Positions 1-8,270 of a stretch of DNA of 64,000 nucleotides are shown in pieces. The stretch's first letter is position 1. Each line of letters begins with the position of its first letter. The notes under the pieces are model-generated. The model had not been told where the DNA came from, ran no database searches, and was given only the letters and a program-made list of their open reading frames with translations. Where the stretch lies: positions 248,001 through 312,000 of the forward strand of contig NZ_JH376423.1 in assembly GCF_000233455.1 (NCBI RefSeq), in the 5' to 3' direction. This DNA is from [Clostridium] citroniae WAL-17108. Its GTDB lineage: Bacteria > Bacillota > Clostridia > Lachnospirales > Lachnospiraceae. The position numbers and the translations under genes are program-made.

Positions 1-1
1 T

Positions 2-340
2 CTGCCGGGCACATTTGCACCCATTGCTGATTTTAGTCTGCTGTCAGCCGCTGTCAGCCAGGCCCAAGGCAGCAGGATCCCCTTTCGGGTGGGCAATGTA
101 TTCAGCTCAGATGTATTTTATGAAGACCGGAAAGGGGAAAAGGGGGAATGGGAGAAAATGGGCGTACTGGTCCAGGAGATGGAGACCCTGTCCCTTTACT
201 GTACGGCTGCCCGGGCCGGAAAGCGCGCCCTGGGCATGCTGACAGTGGGCAGCAGCATCCATACGGACAGGGCCCTGACCAATGGGGAACGTGAGAGAAA
301 CCTGGATGCCATGATCCAGTGTGCATTGGAGATCGCATAA
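2..340 (+). CDS. deoD: Purine-nucleoside phosphorylase, DeoD type (C-terminal part, 5' end outside window)
   Basis: Frame 2 is open from the window edge to the stop at 338-340. The visible 112 residues match the end of the trimer-of-dimers nucleoside phosphorylases, which cleave purine nucleosides with phosphate to free base and (deoxy)ribose-1-phosphate in the cytosol. The EMET nucleoside-binding segment and an ERERNLDAMI tail like E. coli DeoD are visible. Odd: where DeoD has TVSDH, with the catalytic Asp204, this protein reads TVGSS, so the proton-donating Asp seems replaced; specificity or activity may differ. It runs toward the convergent glycosylase gene with a 5-bp gap. The N-terminal half cannot be judged. 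Confidence 0.8.
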   Translation: MPGTFAPIADFSLLSAAVSQAQGSRIPFRVGNVFSSDVFYEDRKGEKGEWEKMGVLVQEMETLSLYCTAARAGKRALGMLTVGSSIHTDRALTNGERERNLDAMIQCALEIA

Positions 341-345
341 TCAGG

Positions 346-882
346 TTACCTCCCGGCCTCCAGAAGGGGGAGCAGCACATCGCCCCAGTCCTTTTCCAGG
401 CGGTCCAGTGTAAAAGCGGCATTGGCAGGACTGGTGGAGGGGCATTTGACAGCGTCCCTTCCCGTGTGTTGGCGGCAGTATTTTACATAGAGGCGGTGGG
501 CTGTGCTGCCATTGGTGATGATCTCCCTTATGTCGGCGGCCTGTAAGATGCGCTCCAGATCCATGGGGGTGACATTACAGATGCTCTGGTCGCTGGAACC
601 CTTGATGTCACAGGAGTGGATCACGTCCCAGAGGGCGATCCCGTGTCTCAGCAGGATGGACTTTTTTCCTTGATATTCAGGAGGAAATGTTTCCTTTAAC
701 AGCCGCCCCATCAGTTTCCAGAACCGGTTCTGGGGATGCCCGTAATAAAAATTTTGTTCCCTGGACTTAACGGAGGGGAAGCTGCCCAGGATCAGGATGC
801 GTGAATTCCGGTCATATACAGGTTCCAGGGAATGGGAAACCCTGGTATAGCCAGGAAGCAGAAGGTCTTTGTTTTCATTCAT
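346..882 (-). CDS. Hypoxanthine/deoxyinosine DNA glycosylase (UDG superfamily, family 6)
   Basis: 178 residues. It should excise hypoxanthine, the deamination product of adenine, from DNA to start base-excision repair. The N-terminal LGSFPS-x4 block followed by FYYGHPQNRFW and the C-terminal PSTSPANAAF block are the signatures of the HDG/UDG family 6 group. There is no Fe-S cysteine set of the family 4 type. The start is set by an AAAAGGAG ribosome site about 8 bases before the ATG at 882. The gene is convergent with deoD. Length is normal for the family. Mismatch-specific uracil glycosylase (Mug) is the nearest alternative label. Confidence 0.85.
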   Translation of the reverse strand: MNENKDLLLPGYTRVSHSLEPVYDRNSRILILGSFPSVKSREQNFYYGHPQNRFWKLMGRLLKETFPPEYQGKKSILLRHGIALWDVIHSCDIKGSSDQSICNVTPMDLERILQAADIREIITNGSTAHRLYVKYCRQHTGRDAVKCPSTSPANAAFTLDRLEKDWGDVLLPLLEAGR

Positions 883-982
883 TGTGTGGTTCTCCTTTTG
901 TACTGCGGATAAATTTGGCGGAAATACGGCCTGACTTCATTGTACCATCATTTGGATATTTAGCAACTTCTGGAAACTTCTA

Positions 983-1012
983 TTGACAATGGGAAGCGGA
1001 TTTTACTATAAT
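983..1012 (+). promoter_or_regulatory. Sigma-A type promoter of the aldolase gene
   Basis: TTGACA at 983-988, an 18-bp spacer, then TATAAT at 1007-1012. Both hexamers are perfect matches to the consensus. Transcription would begin near 1019, giving a leader of about 165 nt before the ATG at 1184. Confidence 0.8.
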
Positions 1013-1045
1013 AATAGTATTCTCAGTAATAATAGTATTCTCAGT
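1010..1045 (+). repeat. Two perfect tandem copies of an 18-bp unit overlapping the promoter -10
   Basis: The unit AATAATAGTATTCTCAGT occupies 1010-1027 and again 1028-1045 without a mismatch. It covers the -10 region and the expected transcription start, so it may be an operator pair or a recent slip duplication. No inverted symmetry was seen within the unit. Confidence 0.85.
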
Positions 1046-1105
1046 GTGATTGATTTCGATGTGTTGGGTCTGCGCCTATGCAGCCAGTATTGTTGGAAAA
1101 GAACC

Positions 1106-1145
1106 AGGAACAGGCGGGCGCAAGGTGTGTCTTCCTGTTCTTTTT
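1106..1145 (+). terminator. Intrinsic terminator-like hairpin inside the aldolase leader
   Basis: The 9-bp stem AGGAACAGG (1106-1114) pairs with CCTGTTCTT (1134-1142, one G-U) and runs into a T tract at 1141-1145. It lies about 90 nt after the likely start site and 38 nt before the ATG, as in attenuation control. No T-box or known riboswitch core was recognised upstream of it. Confidence 0.6.
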
Positions 1146-1183
1146 AACTCATTGTATTTTCAACAAGAAAGAGAGGTAGCCTT

Positions 1184-2071
1184 ATGAACCAGGAGCAGTT
1201 AAAACGTATGAGCGAGGGCAGGGGGTTTATTGCGGCATTGGACCAGAGCGGCGGCAGTACGCCAAAGGCCCTGAAGAATTATGGCATAGGCGAGGAGCAG
1301 TACAGCACGGACGAAGAAATGTTTAATCTGGTTCATGAGATGAGGACCAGGATCATTACCAGCCCGTCCTTTACATCAGATCACATCCTGGCCGCAATCC
1401 TGTTTGAGAACACCATGGAACGCAGGATCGAAGACAGGCTGACAGCCGATTACCTGTGGGAGGTTAAGGGTATCATCCCCATCCTGAAGGTTGACAAGGG
1501 GCTGGCAGAGGAGGAGGACGGGGTGCGCCTTATGAAACCTATTCCGGCTTTGGATGCGCTTTTGACCAGGGCAAAGGAGCATCATATCTTTGGCACTAAG
1601 ATGCGTTCCGTGATCAAGAAAGCGGATCCGGCAGGTATTAAGAAGATTGTGGACCAACAGTTTGAGATCGGCCTGAAGATCGCAGCTGCCGGCCTGGTTC
1701 CCATACTGGAGCCTGAGATCGATATCTACAGCCCTGACAAGGCTGAGAGCGAGCGCATCATGAAGGAGGAAATCAAAACTCATCTGTCAGAACTTCCAGA
1801 GGGTACAAAACTGATGTTTAAGCTTTCCATCCCGAATAAACATGGTTTCTACAGCGATATCATGGAGGATCCCCATGTAGTCCGGGTAGTGGCCCTGTCC
1901 GGAGGCTATTCCAGGGAGGAGGCCAATGAACGCTTAAGCCGCAGCCCCGGATTGATCGCAAGTTTCTCCCGGGCATTGTCGGAAGGGCTTAGCGCCAAAC
2001 AGACAGAAGGGGAGTTTGACCGCATGCTGGCGCAGTCCATTAAGGAAATCTATGAGGCGTCCATTACCTGA
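1184..2071 (+). CDS. fda: Fructose-bisphosphate aldolase, class I
   Basis: 295 residues, the normal length of the bacterial class I aldolases typified by Staphylococcus Fda. It splits fructose-1,6-bisphosphate to DHAP and glyceraldehyde-3-phosphate by a Schiff base. Visible blocks are GFIAALDQSGGSTPKAL near the N terminus, FGTKMRS, LEPEI, the lysine-bearing FKLSIPNK segment and VVALSGGYSR. An AAAGAGAGG ribosome site precedes the ATG. It stands alone between a strong promoter and a terminator at 2132. Its position beside two DeoR regulators and a GlpK-like operon suggests a link to the triose-phosphate end of that pathway; this is inference. Confidence 0.92.
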   Translation: MNQEQLKRMSEGRGFIAALDQSGGSTPKALKNYGIGEEQYSTDEEMFNLVHEMRTRIITSPSFTSDHILAAILFENTMERRIEDRLTADYLWEVKGIIPILKVDKGLAEEEDGVRLMKPIPALDALLTRAKEHHIFGTKMRSVIKKADPAGIKKIVDQQFEIGLKIAAAGLVPILEPEIDIYSPDKAESERIMKEEIKTHLSELPEGTKLMFKLSIPNKHGFYSDIMEDPHVVRVVALSGGYSREEANERLSRSPGLIASFSRALSEGLSAKQTEGEFDRMLAQSIKEIYEASIT

Positions 2072-2131
2072 TGGGAGATGGGAAAACACAGGATCGTTTC
2101 ACTCAGTGTTACTATCGTTTCCGTACTTTAT

Positions 2132-2165
2132 GCAGCATGGCTGATCTTGACCATGCTGCTTTTTT
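2132..2165 (+). terminator. Rho-independent terminator after the aldolase gene
   Basis: GCAGCATGG (2132-2140) and CCATGCTGC (2151-2159) form a perfect 9-bp stem with a 10-nt loop, followed by six T residues. Confidence 0.9.
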
Positions 2166-2285
2166 GTCTGTGGGAGAGAGCATTGTCTGGGGCATCCGAT
2201 CCGCTCTAATCCGGTCGCCTTGCGCTAGACAGTTGTTTTGATTCGTTATATAATGAAACAAGAATCTAAAAAGCGAGGTAAATGT

Positions 2286-3071
2286 ATGCTTGCAAAGGAG
2301 CGCCAGGATGAGATACTCTCGATCATAAGGCAGAAAAAAGCAATCAAGATGTCCGATGTTGTAAAGAAATACCAGGTTTCCCATGAAACTGCAAGAAGGG
2401 ATCTGGAAGTCCTTCAGGAGCAGGGGATGATCAAGCGAGTTTATGGAGGGGCTGTTTTATCAGAGCCCGCCTCTTTTTTGCCCGGAATGACAGAACAGCC
2501 ATGTATAGTGGATGAGTCCAGTTCCCTGGAACGGGAAGCCATTGGAAGGGAAGCCGCAAAACTGGTGAAGGAGGGGGATACGGTCCTTCTCTCAGTGGGT
2601 TCCACCGTGCTGCAGATTGCCAAACATATTCGTGATATCAAGCATATAACGGTCCTCACAAATTCTATTTTTGTGCTGAATGAACTGATCGATTCAGATG
2701 TGCGGATGTTTGTGCTGGGAGGATGCGTCAACAGCAGCGAGTATGACATGGAGGGACATCTGGCCGTGGAAGCACTGAAGCATTTTTGTGTGGACATTGC
2801 ATTTATCTGTGCAGGGGGGATCACCAAAGAAAACGGGGTCTCCGATTATAACTGCGAGGTGGCCCAGATCAATAAGGCCATATTGGGCCGCGCCAGGAAA
2901 ACCGTGCTTGTGGCCCATGCCAAAAAGTTCGGCACCGACTCCTTCAGCGTGACATGCCCGCTGGACAGTATACATACCATCATATCGGACAGCACCCTGC
3001 CCCATGGATATGTGCGTTATCTGCAGGAAAAAGGAATCGAACTTATTCTGGCAGATTCGGGACAGGTATAA
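2286..3071 (+). CDS. DeoR-family transcriptional regulator (first of two)
   Basis: 261 residues. The N terminus is a DeoR winged helix (LAKERQDEILSIIRQKKAIK, then VSHETARRDLEVLQEQG and the VYGGAVL wing exit). The rest is the sugar-phosphate-sensing ISOCOT-like domain with VLTNS and the conserved GG and NK-like blocks. These proteins repress sugar or polyol genes until a phosphorylated intermediate binds. The ATG at 2286 follows a GCGAGG ribosome site; an upstream in-frame ATG at 2238 has none. It is followed by a second DeoR gene and then the EutH/GlpK-like operon, so one or both probably control that operon. Effector unknown. Confidence 0.88.
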   Translation: MLAKERQDEILSIIRQKKAIKMSDVVKKYQVSHETARRDLEVLQEQGMIKRVYGGAVLSEPASFLPGMTEQPCIVDESSSLEREAIGREAAKLVKEGDTVLLSVGSTVLQIAKHIRDIKHITVLTNSIFVLNELIDSDVRMFVLGGCVNSSEYDMEGHLAVEALKHFCVDIAFICAGGITKENGVSDYNCEVAQINKAILGRARKTVLVAHAKKFGTDSFSVTCPLDSIHTIISDSTLPHGYVRYLQEKGIELILADSGQV

Positions 3072-3150
3072 ATGCGGGGTAGGTATAGATGCGTATTGGG
3101 AATTTGTGGGAATTTGATCAAAATTTATGAAATGCAGCACAGGAGGAGCT

Positions 3151-3798
3151 ATGCTTCAGGAACGGCGCAATAAGATCATAGAGTTACTGCACGAGGATGG
3201 GATCGTAAAAGTCAGTGAGCTGATGAGGCTTTTTGATGTATCCATAGAAACGGTGAGAAGGGATCTTGAGTATATGGAGGAACACGGCATGCTGAACCGG
3301 GTGTACGGCGGTGCGGTACCGGCCCAGCCAAGAGCCACGGAGCCATCCTATTCCACCAGGGAGATAAAGCATTTTAAAGAAAAAAAGGCCATTGGTGAGA
3401 AAGCAGTGGAACTGGTCAGGGATGAGGATGTGATCGCAGTGGATATCGGAACCACAACCCTGGAGTTTGCAAAGGCCCTTGTGGGAAAGAGAAGGGTTAC
3501 GGTCATTACCAACTCTATGAAGATAGCCATGATCTTGTCCGAAGACATCAATATCCGGGTTATCATGCTGGGGGGAGAAGTGAGGAGCGGGGAGGCTTCC
3601 GTGTCCGGCTATATGACGGACGATAATGTGAGCCATTTTATCACGGATAAGTATTTTCTGGGGGTTGGGGGGCTCAGCCTTACAAAGGGCATTACGGATT
3701 ATCATATGGCCGAGTCCAATCACAGGAGGATTGTGATCGCTAATACACAGAAAGTAATAGCACTTGCAGATCACAGCAAGATGGGGGCGTTGCAATGA
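3151..3798 (+). CDS. DeoR-family regulator (second), C-terminus lost by frameshift
   Basis: 216 codons from the ATG at 3151, set by AGGAGG at 3141-3146. An N-terminal DeoR helix-turn-helix (VSELMRLFDVSIETVRRDLE, RVYGGAV) is followed by the sensor domain with DIGTTTLEFA, VITNS and LGGEVR. The frame ends at DHSKMGALQ and a stop, just where family members continue with a stretch like VALNKICGLEQIDTLVTD. That tail is present in the next frame at 3795-3914. One extra base near 3788-3791 would restore a normal protein of about 254 residues. This is either a real truncation, which may alter inducer response, or a sequencing error. Confidence 0.8.
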   Translation: MLQERRNKIIELLHEDGIVKVSELMRLFDVSIETVRRDLEYMEEHGMLNRVYGGAVPAQPRATEPSYSTREIKHFKEKKAIGEKAVELVRDEDVIAVDIGTTTLEFAKALVGKRRVTVITNSMKIAMILSEDINIRVIMLGGEVRSGEASVSGYMTDDNVSHFITDKYFLGVGGLSLTKGITDYHMAESNHRRIVIANTQKVIALADHSKMGALQ

Positions 3799-3914
3799 AT
3801 AAAATATGCGGATTAGAGCAGATTGATGCACTTGTGACCGATTCTGATGTGGATTCTGTGGTAGTTGAAAAAATAACAGCCATGGATATTGAGGTAATAC
3901 AGGTGAAAGCATAG
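3795..3914 (+). pseudogene. Displaced C-terminal tail of the second DeoR regulator
   Basis: The reading frame beginning MNKICGLEQIDALVTDSDVD gives 39 residues that match the usual last strand-helix of DeoR proteins. It is one frame back from the upstream gene and overlaps its end by 4 bases. It has no ribosome site of its own, so it is best read as the shifted remainder of the same gene. Confidence 0.75.
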
Positions 3915-4043
3915 AGAAATAAGGGAAAAATGGTAAACAGTGGGCTGTGATGTATTGGCAGCCTACTATTTTTATGCTCTTTAATAGGGATGCATGATAA
4001 TAAAATGTCAAATACATAAGGATAAATGCAACAAAAACCGTCA

Positions 4044-4157
4044 AAGTGCACAAAAGCACAAGCTTAATATTTGCTATAATGTGGATTGATGTGGAAGTTT
4101 GTATGGATTATAATTAAATTAAACATAAGTGCACAAAATGTTGTCAAAAATACAACA
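4044..4157 (+). promoter_or_regulatory. Promoter and paired operator-like sites before the EutH/GlpK-like operon
   Basis: A TATAAT -10 lies at 4075-4080 with a poor -35. The 12-mer AAGTGCACAAAA occurs exactly twice, at 4044-4055 and 4127-4138, bracketing the -10 at a spacing of 83 bp (about eight helical turns). A further inverted repeat TGTTGT/ACAACA is at 4139-4157, just before the AAGGAGGCGG ribosome site. The paired boxes are plausible targets of the DeoR regulators encoded directly upstream, possibly acting by looping. Confidence 0.55.
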
Positions 4158-4171
4158 CAAGGAGGCGGGTA

Positions 4172-5284
4172 ATGTCATTTAATGAAATTATTATGTGGGT
4201 AATGGCAATCGGTTTGTTAATTGGTGCGGCTGACAAGATAACTGGTGATCATCTTGGACTTGGGGAAAAGTTTGATGAAGGTTTTAACGCAATGGGACCT
4301 CTGGCACTGGGCATGGTAGGAATTGTCTGTCTGGCGCCCGTCATATCCAAGGTTCTTGGACCCGTTATCATCCCTGCATTTGAGGCCTTAGGAGCAGACC
4401 CGGCCATGTTTGCTTCTATCCTGGCCAATGATATGGGGGGATATTCACTTGCATTGGAACTGGCAAAAAATGAGCAGGCAGGCCTGCTTTCCGGTAACAT
4501 AGTGGCTTCCATGCTGGGATGTACACTGGTTTTCTCCATCCCGGTGGGACTTGGGCTGATTGAGAAGGAGGACCAGGGATATTTTTCCAAGGGTCTGCTG
4601 ATCGGGTTGATAACCATTCCTGTGGGCAGTATCCTGGGCGGACTTATCGCCGGATTCCCTATGGGACTTGTGCTTAAGAATATCATTCCTATCATCATTC
4701 TGTCCGTATTGCTTGTATTGGGACTGAAGTTCATCCCGGACCAGATGATAAAAGGATGTATGATTTTTGGAAAATTCATAACCATTGTCATTTATATCGG
4801 ACTGGCGGCAGCGGCATTTGAGTATATGACCGGCAGGGTCCTGATACCTGGAATGGCGCCGATCATGGAAGGGATGGAAGCCATTGCCGGAATCGGGATC
4901 GTACTCCTTGGTACATTTCCATTTCTCACCATTGCCACCAAGGTACTTAACCGTCCTCTGAACGCATTGGGGCAGAAGATCGGCTTAGACGCAACCAGCG
5001 CGGCAGGACTGGTGTTCACACTTGCCAACTCAGTACCTGTCTACACCATGATGAAGGACATGAAGAAAAAGGGGATCATTGTAAATACAGCCTGGCTTGT
5101 TCCTGCAACAGCAGCTCTTGGGGACCATCTGGGATTTACGGCCGGGGTCCAGCCGGACATGATCACGCCGGTGGTGCTGGGTAAGATCGCAGCGGGCGTG
5201 CTTGCCATTATCCTGGCCCTGGTCATCTGCAAGAACATGGATGAGACCGTTGATAAGGCAGTGGGGAAGGCAGCGAAAGCATGA
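4172..5284 (+). CDS. eutH: EutH-family permease (ethanolamine transporter-like)
   Basis: 370 residues, nearly all membrane-embedded, with about ten hydrophobic segments. The start MSFNEIIMWVMAIGLLIGA, followed by GLGEKFDEGF and MVGIVCLAPV, is characteristic of EutH, the ethanolamine uptake protein of eut operons. FASILANDMGGY and LGDHLGFT are further family blocks. No eut lyase, shell or regulator genes are in the window. Here the gene heads an operon with a glycerol-kinase-like protein, where a GlpF facilitator would be expected, so the substrate could be an amino alcohol or a small polyol. The ATG follows AAGGAGG. Family assignment is firm; substrate is not. Confidence 0.82.
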   Translation: MSFNEIIMWVMAIGLLIGAADKITGDHLGLGEKFDEGFNAMGPLALGMVGIVCLAPVISKVLGPVIIPAFEALGADPAMFASILANDMGGYSLALELAKNEQAGLLSGNIVASMLGCTLVFSIPVGLGLIEKEDQGYFSKGLLIGLITIPVGSILGGLIAGFPMGLVLKNIIPIIILSVLLVLGLKFIPDQMIKGCMIFGKFITIVIYIGLAAAAFEYMTGRVLIPGMAPIMEGMEAIAGIGIVLLGTFPFLTIATKVLNRPLNALGQKIGLDATSAAGLVFTLANSVPVYTMMKDMKKKGIIVNTAWLVPATAALGDHLGFTAGVQPDMITPVVLGKIAAGVLAIILALVICKNMDETVDKAVGKAAKA

Positions 5285-5298
5285 TAGGAGGGGAATGA

Positions 5299-6801
5299 AT
5301 GAAGAAATATTATCTGGGGCTTGACCAGGGGACAACAGGAACAACCGTTATGATCTTTGATGAAAACTGGAACAAGGTTTCCAGGGGTTATAAGGAGCAC
5401 ACCCAATATTATCCGGAACCGGGCTGGGTGGAGCATGACCCCATGGAAATCTGGCAGAATATCCTGGAAACCATAGATATGGCAGCTAAAAAAGCGGGGA
5501 TCTCAAAAGAAGAGCTGACCTGTATCGGTCTGGATAATCAGGGGGAGACCGTAATGCTGTGGGACCGTATCTCAGGCGTGCCCGTGTATAACGCCATTGT
5601 GTGGCAGGACCGCAGGACCGCACAGATGGCAGGGGAGATTTCCCGCACTCATGGCGAGATGATACGTGAGAAAACAGGACTGATCGTGGACGCATACTTC
5701 AGCGCCACCAAGATAAAGTGGATCATTGACAACGTGGAGGGGGTTCAGGAAAAGATTGAAAAGGGCCGCATTATCGCAGGCACCCTGGACACATGGATGA
5801 TATGGAAGCTGACCCATGGCAGGGTGTGCGTGACAGATTATTCCACTGCAAGCCGTACCATGCTATTAAACATTCATACAGGCAAGTGGGATGAGGAGAT
5901 ACTGGAAGTGCTGGGAATCCCTGAAAGCATCCTGCCGGAGATCCATGACAGCGCAGAATTGTACGGGCATACGGATCCCCTGGACTTTTTCGGGGCCATC
6001 ATCCCCATATCCGGTTCGGTTGTGGACCAGCAGGCCGCGCTCTTTGGCCAGGCATGTTTTAAAAAGGGCACGGTTAAGACTACATATGGCACGGGCTGTT
6101 TCATGCTGATGAACACAGGGGATAAGCCTGTATATTCCAGGAACGGGCTTCTCACAACCGTTGGCTGGGGCCTGAGCCAGGGGCAGATAACCTTTGCTCT
6201 GGATGCGGGGATCTACATAGCCGGCGCAGCCGTGCAGTGGCTGCGGGACAAATTAAAGATAATTGAAAATGCAGCTGAGACAGAGCCCATGGCAAAATCA
6301 GTGCCGGACACGGCGGGAGTATACTTTGTGCCTGCATTTTCCGGCCTGGCCGCGCCCCACTGGGACCAGTACGCCAGAGGCACCTTTGTGGGTATCACCG
6401 GGGGAACGGAGAAGGAGCATATTGTCAGGGCAACCCTTGAGAGCATGGCGTACCAGGTCAAGGATAACCTGGATGTGCTGGAAAAGGACTCCGGCATACC
6501 CATCGAGGTGATGAGGGTGGACGGAGGCGCGTCAGTCAACGGATTCCTGATGCAGTTCCAGGCGGATATCCTGGGGATTCCGGTTGAGGTTCCTGTGATA
6601 ACGGATACAACAGCGCTGGGAGCGGCCTATCTGGCAGCTTACGGCATAGGCGAGTTCCATGACATTAATGAGTTGGAGCAGAACTGGAAACTGGATAAGA
6701 GATATGAACCACAGATGGATTCTGAAACAAGAGAGCGCCTGCTTCATGAATGGCACAGGGCGGTGGAACGCTCCAAAGAGTGGATTGAAGTAAAAGAATA
6801 G
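5299..6801 (+). CDS. glpK: FGGY-family kinase closely related to glycerol kinase, altered substrate site
   Basis: 500 residues, full length for GlpK, which makes sn-glycerol-3-phosphate from glycerol and ATP. The N-terminal LGLDQGTTGT phosphate loop, IVWQDRRTA, DAYFSATKIKW, TYGTGCFMLMNTG and VDGGASVNGFLMQ are all conserved. Compared with E. coli GlpK the glycerol ligands Trp103, Tyr135, Asp245 and Phe270 appear kept. The NQRET motif, however, reads NQGET (Gly82), so Arg83, which hydrogen-bonds glycerol, is missing. With an EutH-type permease 14 bp upstream, a related non-glycerol substrate is possible. The ATG at 5299 follows AGGAGGGG. Confidence 0.82.
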   Translation: MKKYYLGLDQGTTGTTVMIFDENWNKVSRGYKEHTQYYPEPGWVEHDPMEIWQNILETIDMAAKKAGISKEELTCIGLDNQGETVMLWDRISGVPVYNAIVWQDRRTAQMAGEISRTHGEMIREKTGLIVDAYFSATKIKWIIDNVEGVQEKIEKGRIIAGTLDTWMIWKLTHGRVCVTDYSTASRTMLLNIHTGKWDEEILEVLGIPESILPEIHDSAELYGHTDPLDFFGAIIPISGSVVDQQAALFGQACFKKGTVKTTYGTGCFMLMNTGDKPVYSRNGLLTTVGWGLSQGQITFALDAGIYIAGAAVQWLRDKLKIIENAAETEPMAKSVPDTAGVYFVPAFSGLAAPHWDQYARGTFVGITGGTEKEHIVRATLESMAYQVKDNLDVLEKDSGIPIEVMRVDGGASVNGFLMQFQADILGIPVEVPVITDTTALGAAYLAAYGIGEFHDINELEQNWKLDKRYEPQMDSETRERLLHEWHRAVERSKEWIEVKE

Positions 6802-6815
6802 AGGAGGATGGGAAC

Positions 6816-8255
6816 ATGATGAAAACAGATGTAGTTGTTATTGGCGCCGGAGCAGTCGGATGTGCCATTGCCAGGGAATTATCAAAATATCAGATTCAGG
6901 TAATGGTAGTAGATAAAAATGAAGACGTGGGTGGGGATGCATCCAAGTCCAACAGTGCGATCATACATACGGGGTATGACGCGTCCCCGGGCACCCTGGA
7001 ATCCGAGCTGGTAGTAGCTGCAAATCCCATGTATCCGGAGCTGGTGAAGGAGCTGGATGTCCCCTTTAAGCAGACGGGCGCCATCCTTCCGGCCATCACC
7101 CAGGAGCAGTTCGAACAGCTGCCGGCCATCAAGGCCAAGGCGTTTGGGAACAGGGTCTATGATGTTGAATATCTCACAAAAGAGCAGATCATTGCCATGG
7201 AACCGAACATAAACCCTGAGGTTAAGGGCGGGCTCCATATACCAAGGGAGAGTATCATCGATCCATTCATACTGGTTCAGGCCCTGGCTGAAAATGCCAA
7301 TGAAAACGGTGTGGATTTCCTGTTAAATACAAAAGTTACCGGTATTCAGACAGAGGACCGGAAAATTAAGGCGGTGGAGACAACAGCGGGCATCATAGAG
7401 ACCAGATATGTCATTAATGCAGCGGCCCTGTACTGTGACGAGATAGCGGCCATGGCAGGCAAAGCTGAGTACAAGGTGGTGGCCAGGAGAGGGCAGTTCT
7501 ATATTCTTGACAAGAATACTTCATGTAAGGTGGACCATATTGTCCTGCCCATCCCTACCAAGATAACCAAAGGAAAGCTCATGTGTCCTACCATTCACGG
7601 AAACATGCTGGTAGGGCCAACCGCGGAGGACCTGGATAACAAGACCGACAAATCAGTTACCGCCGATGGGCTGGAAAGCATTGTAAAGGATGTGCAGAGG
7701 CTGATCCCCAATGTGAATATCAGGGATACCATAACCCAATACAGCGGACTGCGCCCCAACCGTAATCCCGAAGGGCTTCATGTGGATGTGTATGATGACC
7801 TGGAAGGCTATGTAAATCTCTCCGGGGTGCGTTCCACCGGACTCACCCTTTCTGTGTCCATGGGCGTGTATGTGGCACAGCTGCTGAAGGAACATGGATG
7901 TGGCCTTGTCTATAAGGAGGATTTTAAGAAGACAAGAAAGGGCATCCGCATTTTCCATGAAATGACTGCCGGTGAGCAGGAAGAAATCATCAAAGAGAAC
8001 CCTAAGTATGGAAATATCATCTGCCGCTGCGAGACCATAACGGAAGGCGAGATCCTGGATGCCATCCACCGGCCCCTGGGAGCCAGAAGTATAGACGCTG
8101 TTAAGCGCAGGGTACGGGCGGGAATGGGAAGGTGCCAGGGCGGATTCTGCGGACCCAAGGTCATTGAGATATTGTCCAAAGAGCTGAACATACCGGTGGC
8201 GGAAGTCAACAAGAATGTGACTGGTTCTTATATGGTTTCAGGGAAAATGAGATAG
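6816..8255 (+). CDS. GlpA/GlpO-like FAD oxidoreductase with C-terminal BFD [2Fe-2S] domain
   Basis: 479 residues. The N terminus is a Rossmann FAD site (VVVIGAGAVGCAIARELS) of the DAO superfamily. The last roughly 80 residues form a bacterioferritin-associated ferredoxin-like domain with CRC and GRCQGGFCGP, whose four cysteines can hold a [2Fe-2S] cluster. Together with the next gene it resembles the anaerobic GlpA-GlpB glycerol-3-phosphate dehydrogenase of clostridia, oxidising a hydroxyl beside a phosphate to a ketone. The start has two adjacent ATGs (6816, 6819) after GAGGAGG. Co-transcribed with the kinase, so it probably oxidises the kinase product. Confidence 0.85.
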   Translation: MMKTDVVVIGAGAVGCAIARELSKYQIQVMVVDKNEDVGGDASKSNSAIIHTGYDASPGTLESELVVAANPMYPELVKELDVPFKQTGAILPAITQEQFEQLPAIKAKAFGNRVYDVEYLTKEQIIAMEPNINPEVKGGLHIPRESIIDPFILVQALAENANENGVDFLLNTKVTGIQTEDRKIKAVETTAGIIETRYVINAAALYCDEIAAMAGKAEYKVVARRGQFYILDKNTSCKVDHIVLPIPTKITKGKLMCPTIHGNMLVGPTAEDLDNKTDKSVTADGLESIVKDVQRLIPNVNIRDTITQYSGLRPNRNPEGLHVDVYDDLEGYVNLSGVRSTGLTLSVSMGVYVAQLLKEHGCGLVYKEDFKKTRKGIRIFHEMTAGEQEEIIKENPKYGNIICRCETITEGEILDAIHRPLGARSIDAVKRRVRAGMGRCQGGFCGPKVIEILSKELNIPVAEVNKNVTGSYMVSGKMR

Positions 8256-8270
8256 AAGGGAGAGAACAAA

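Noticed and set aside
1046-1145. T-box or amino-acid attenuator in the aldolase leader
   Set aside because: No T-box core (AGGGTGGAACCGCG-like) and no leader peptide with repeated codons was found.
3184-4059. 291-codon reverse frame across the second DeoR gene
   Set aside because: Antisense to a recognisable gene with low-complexity, Cys/His/Pro-rich translation.
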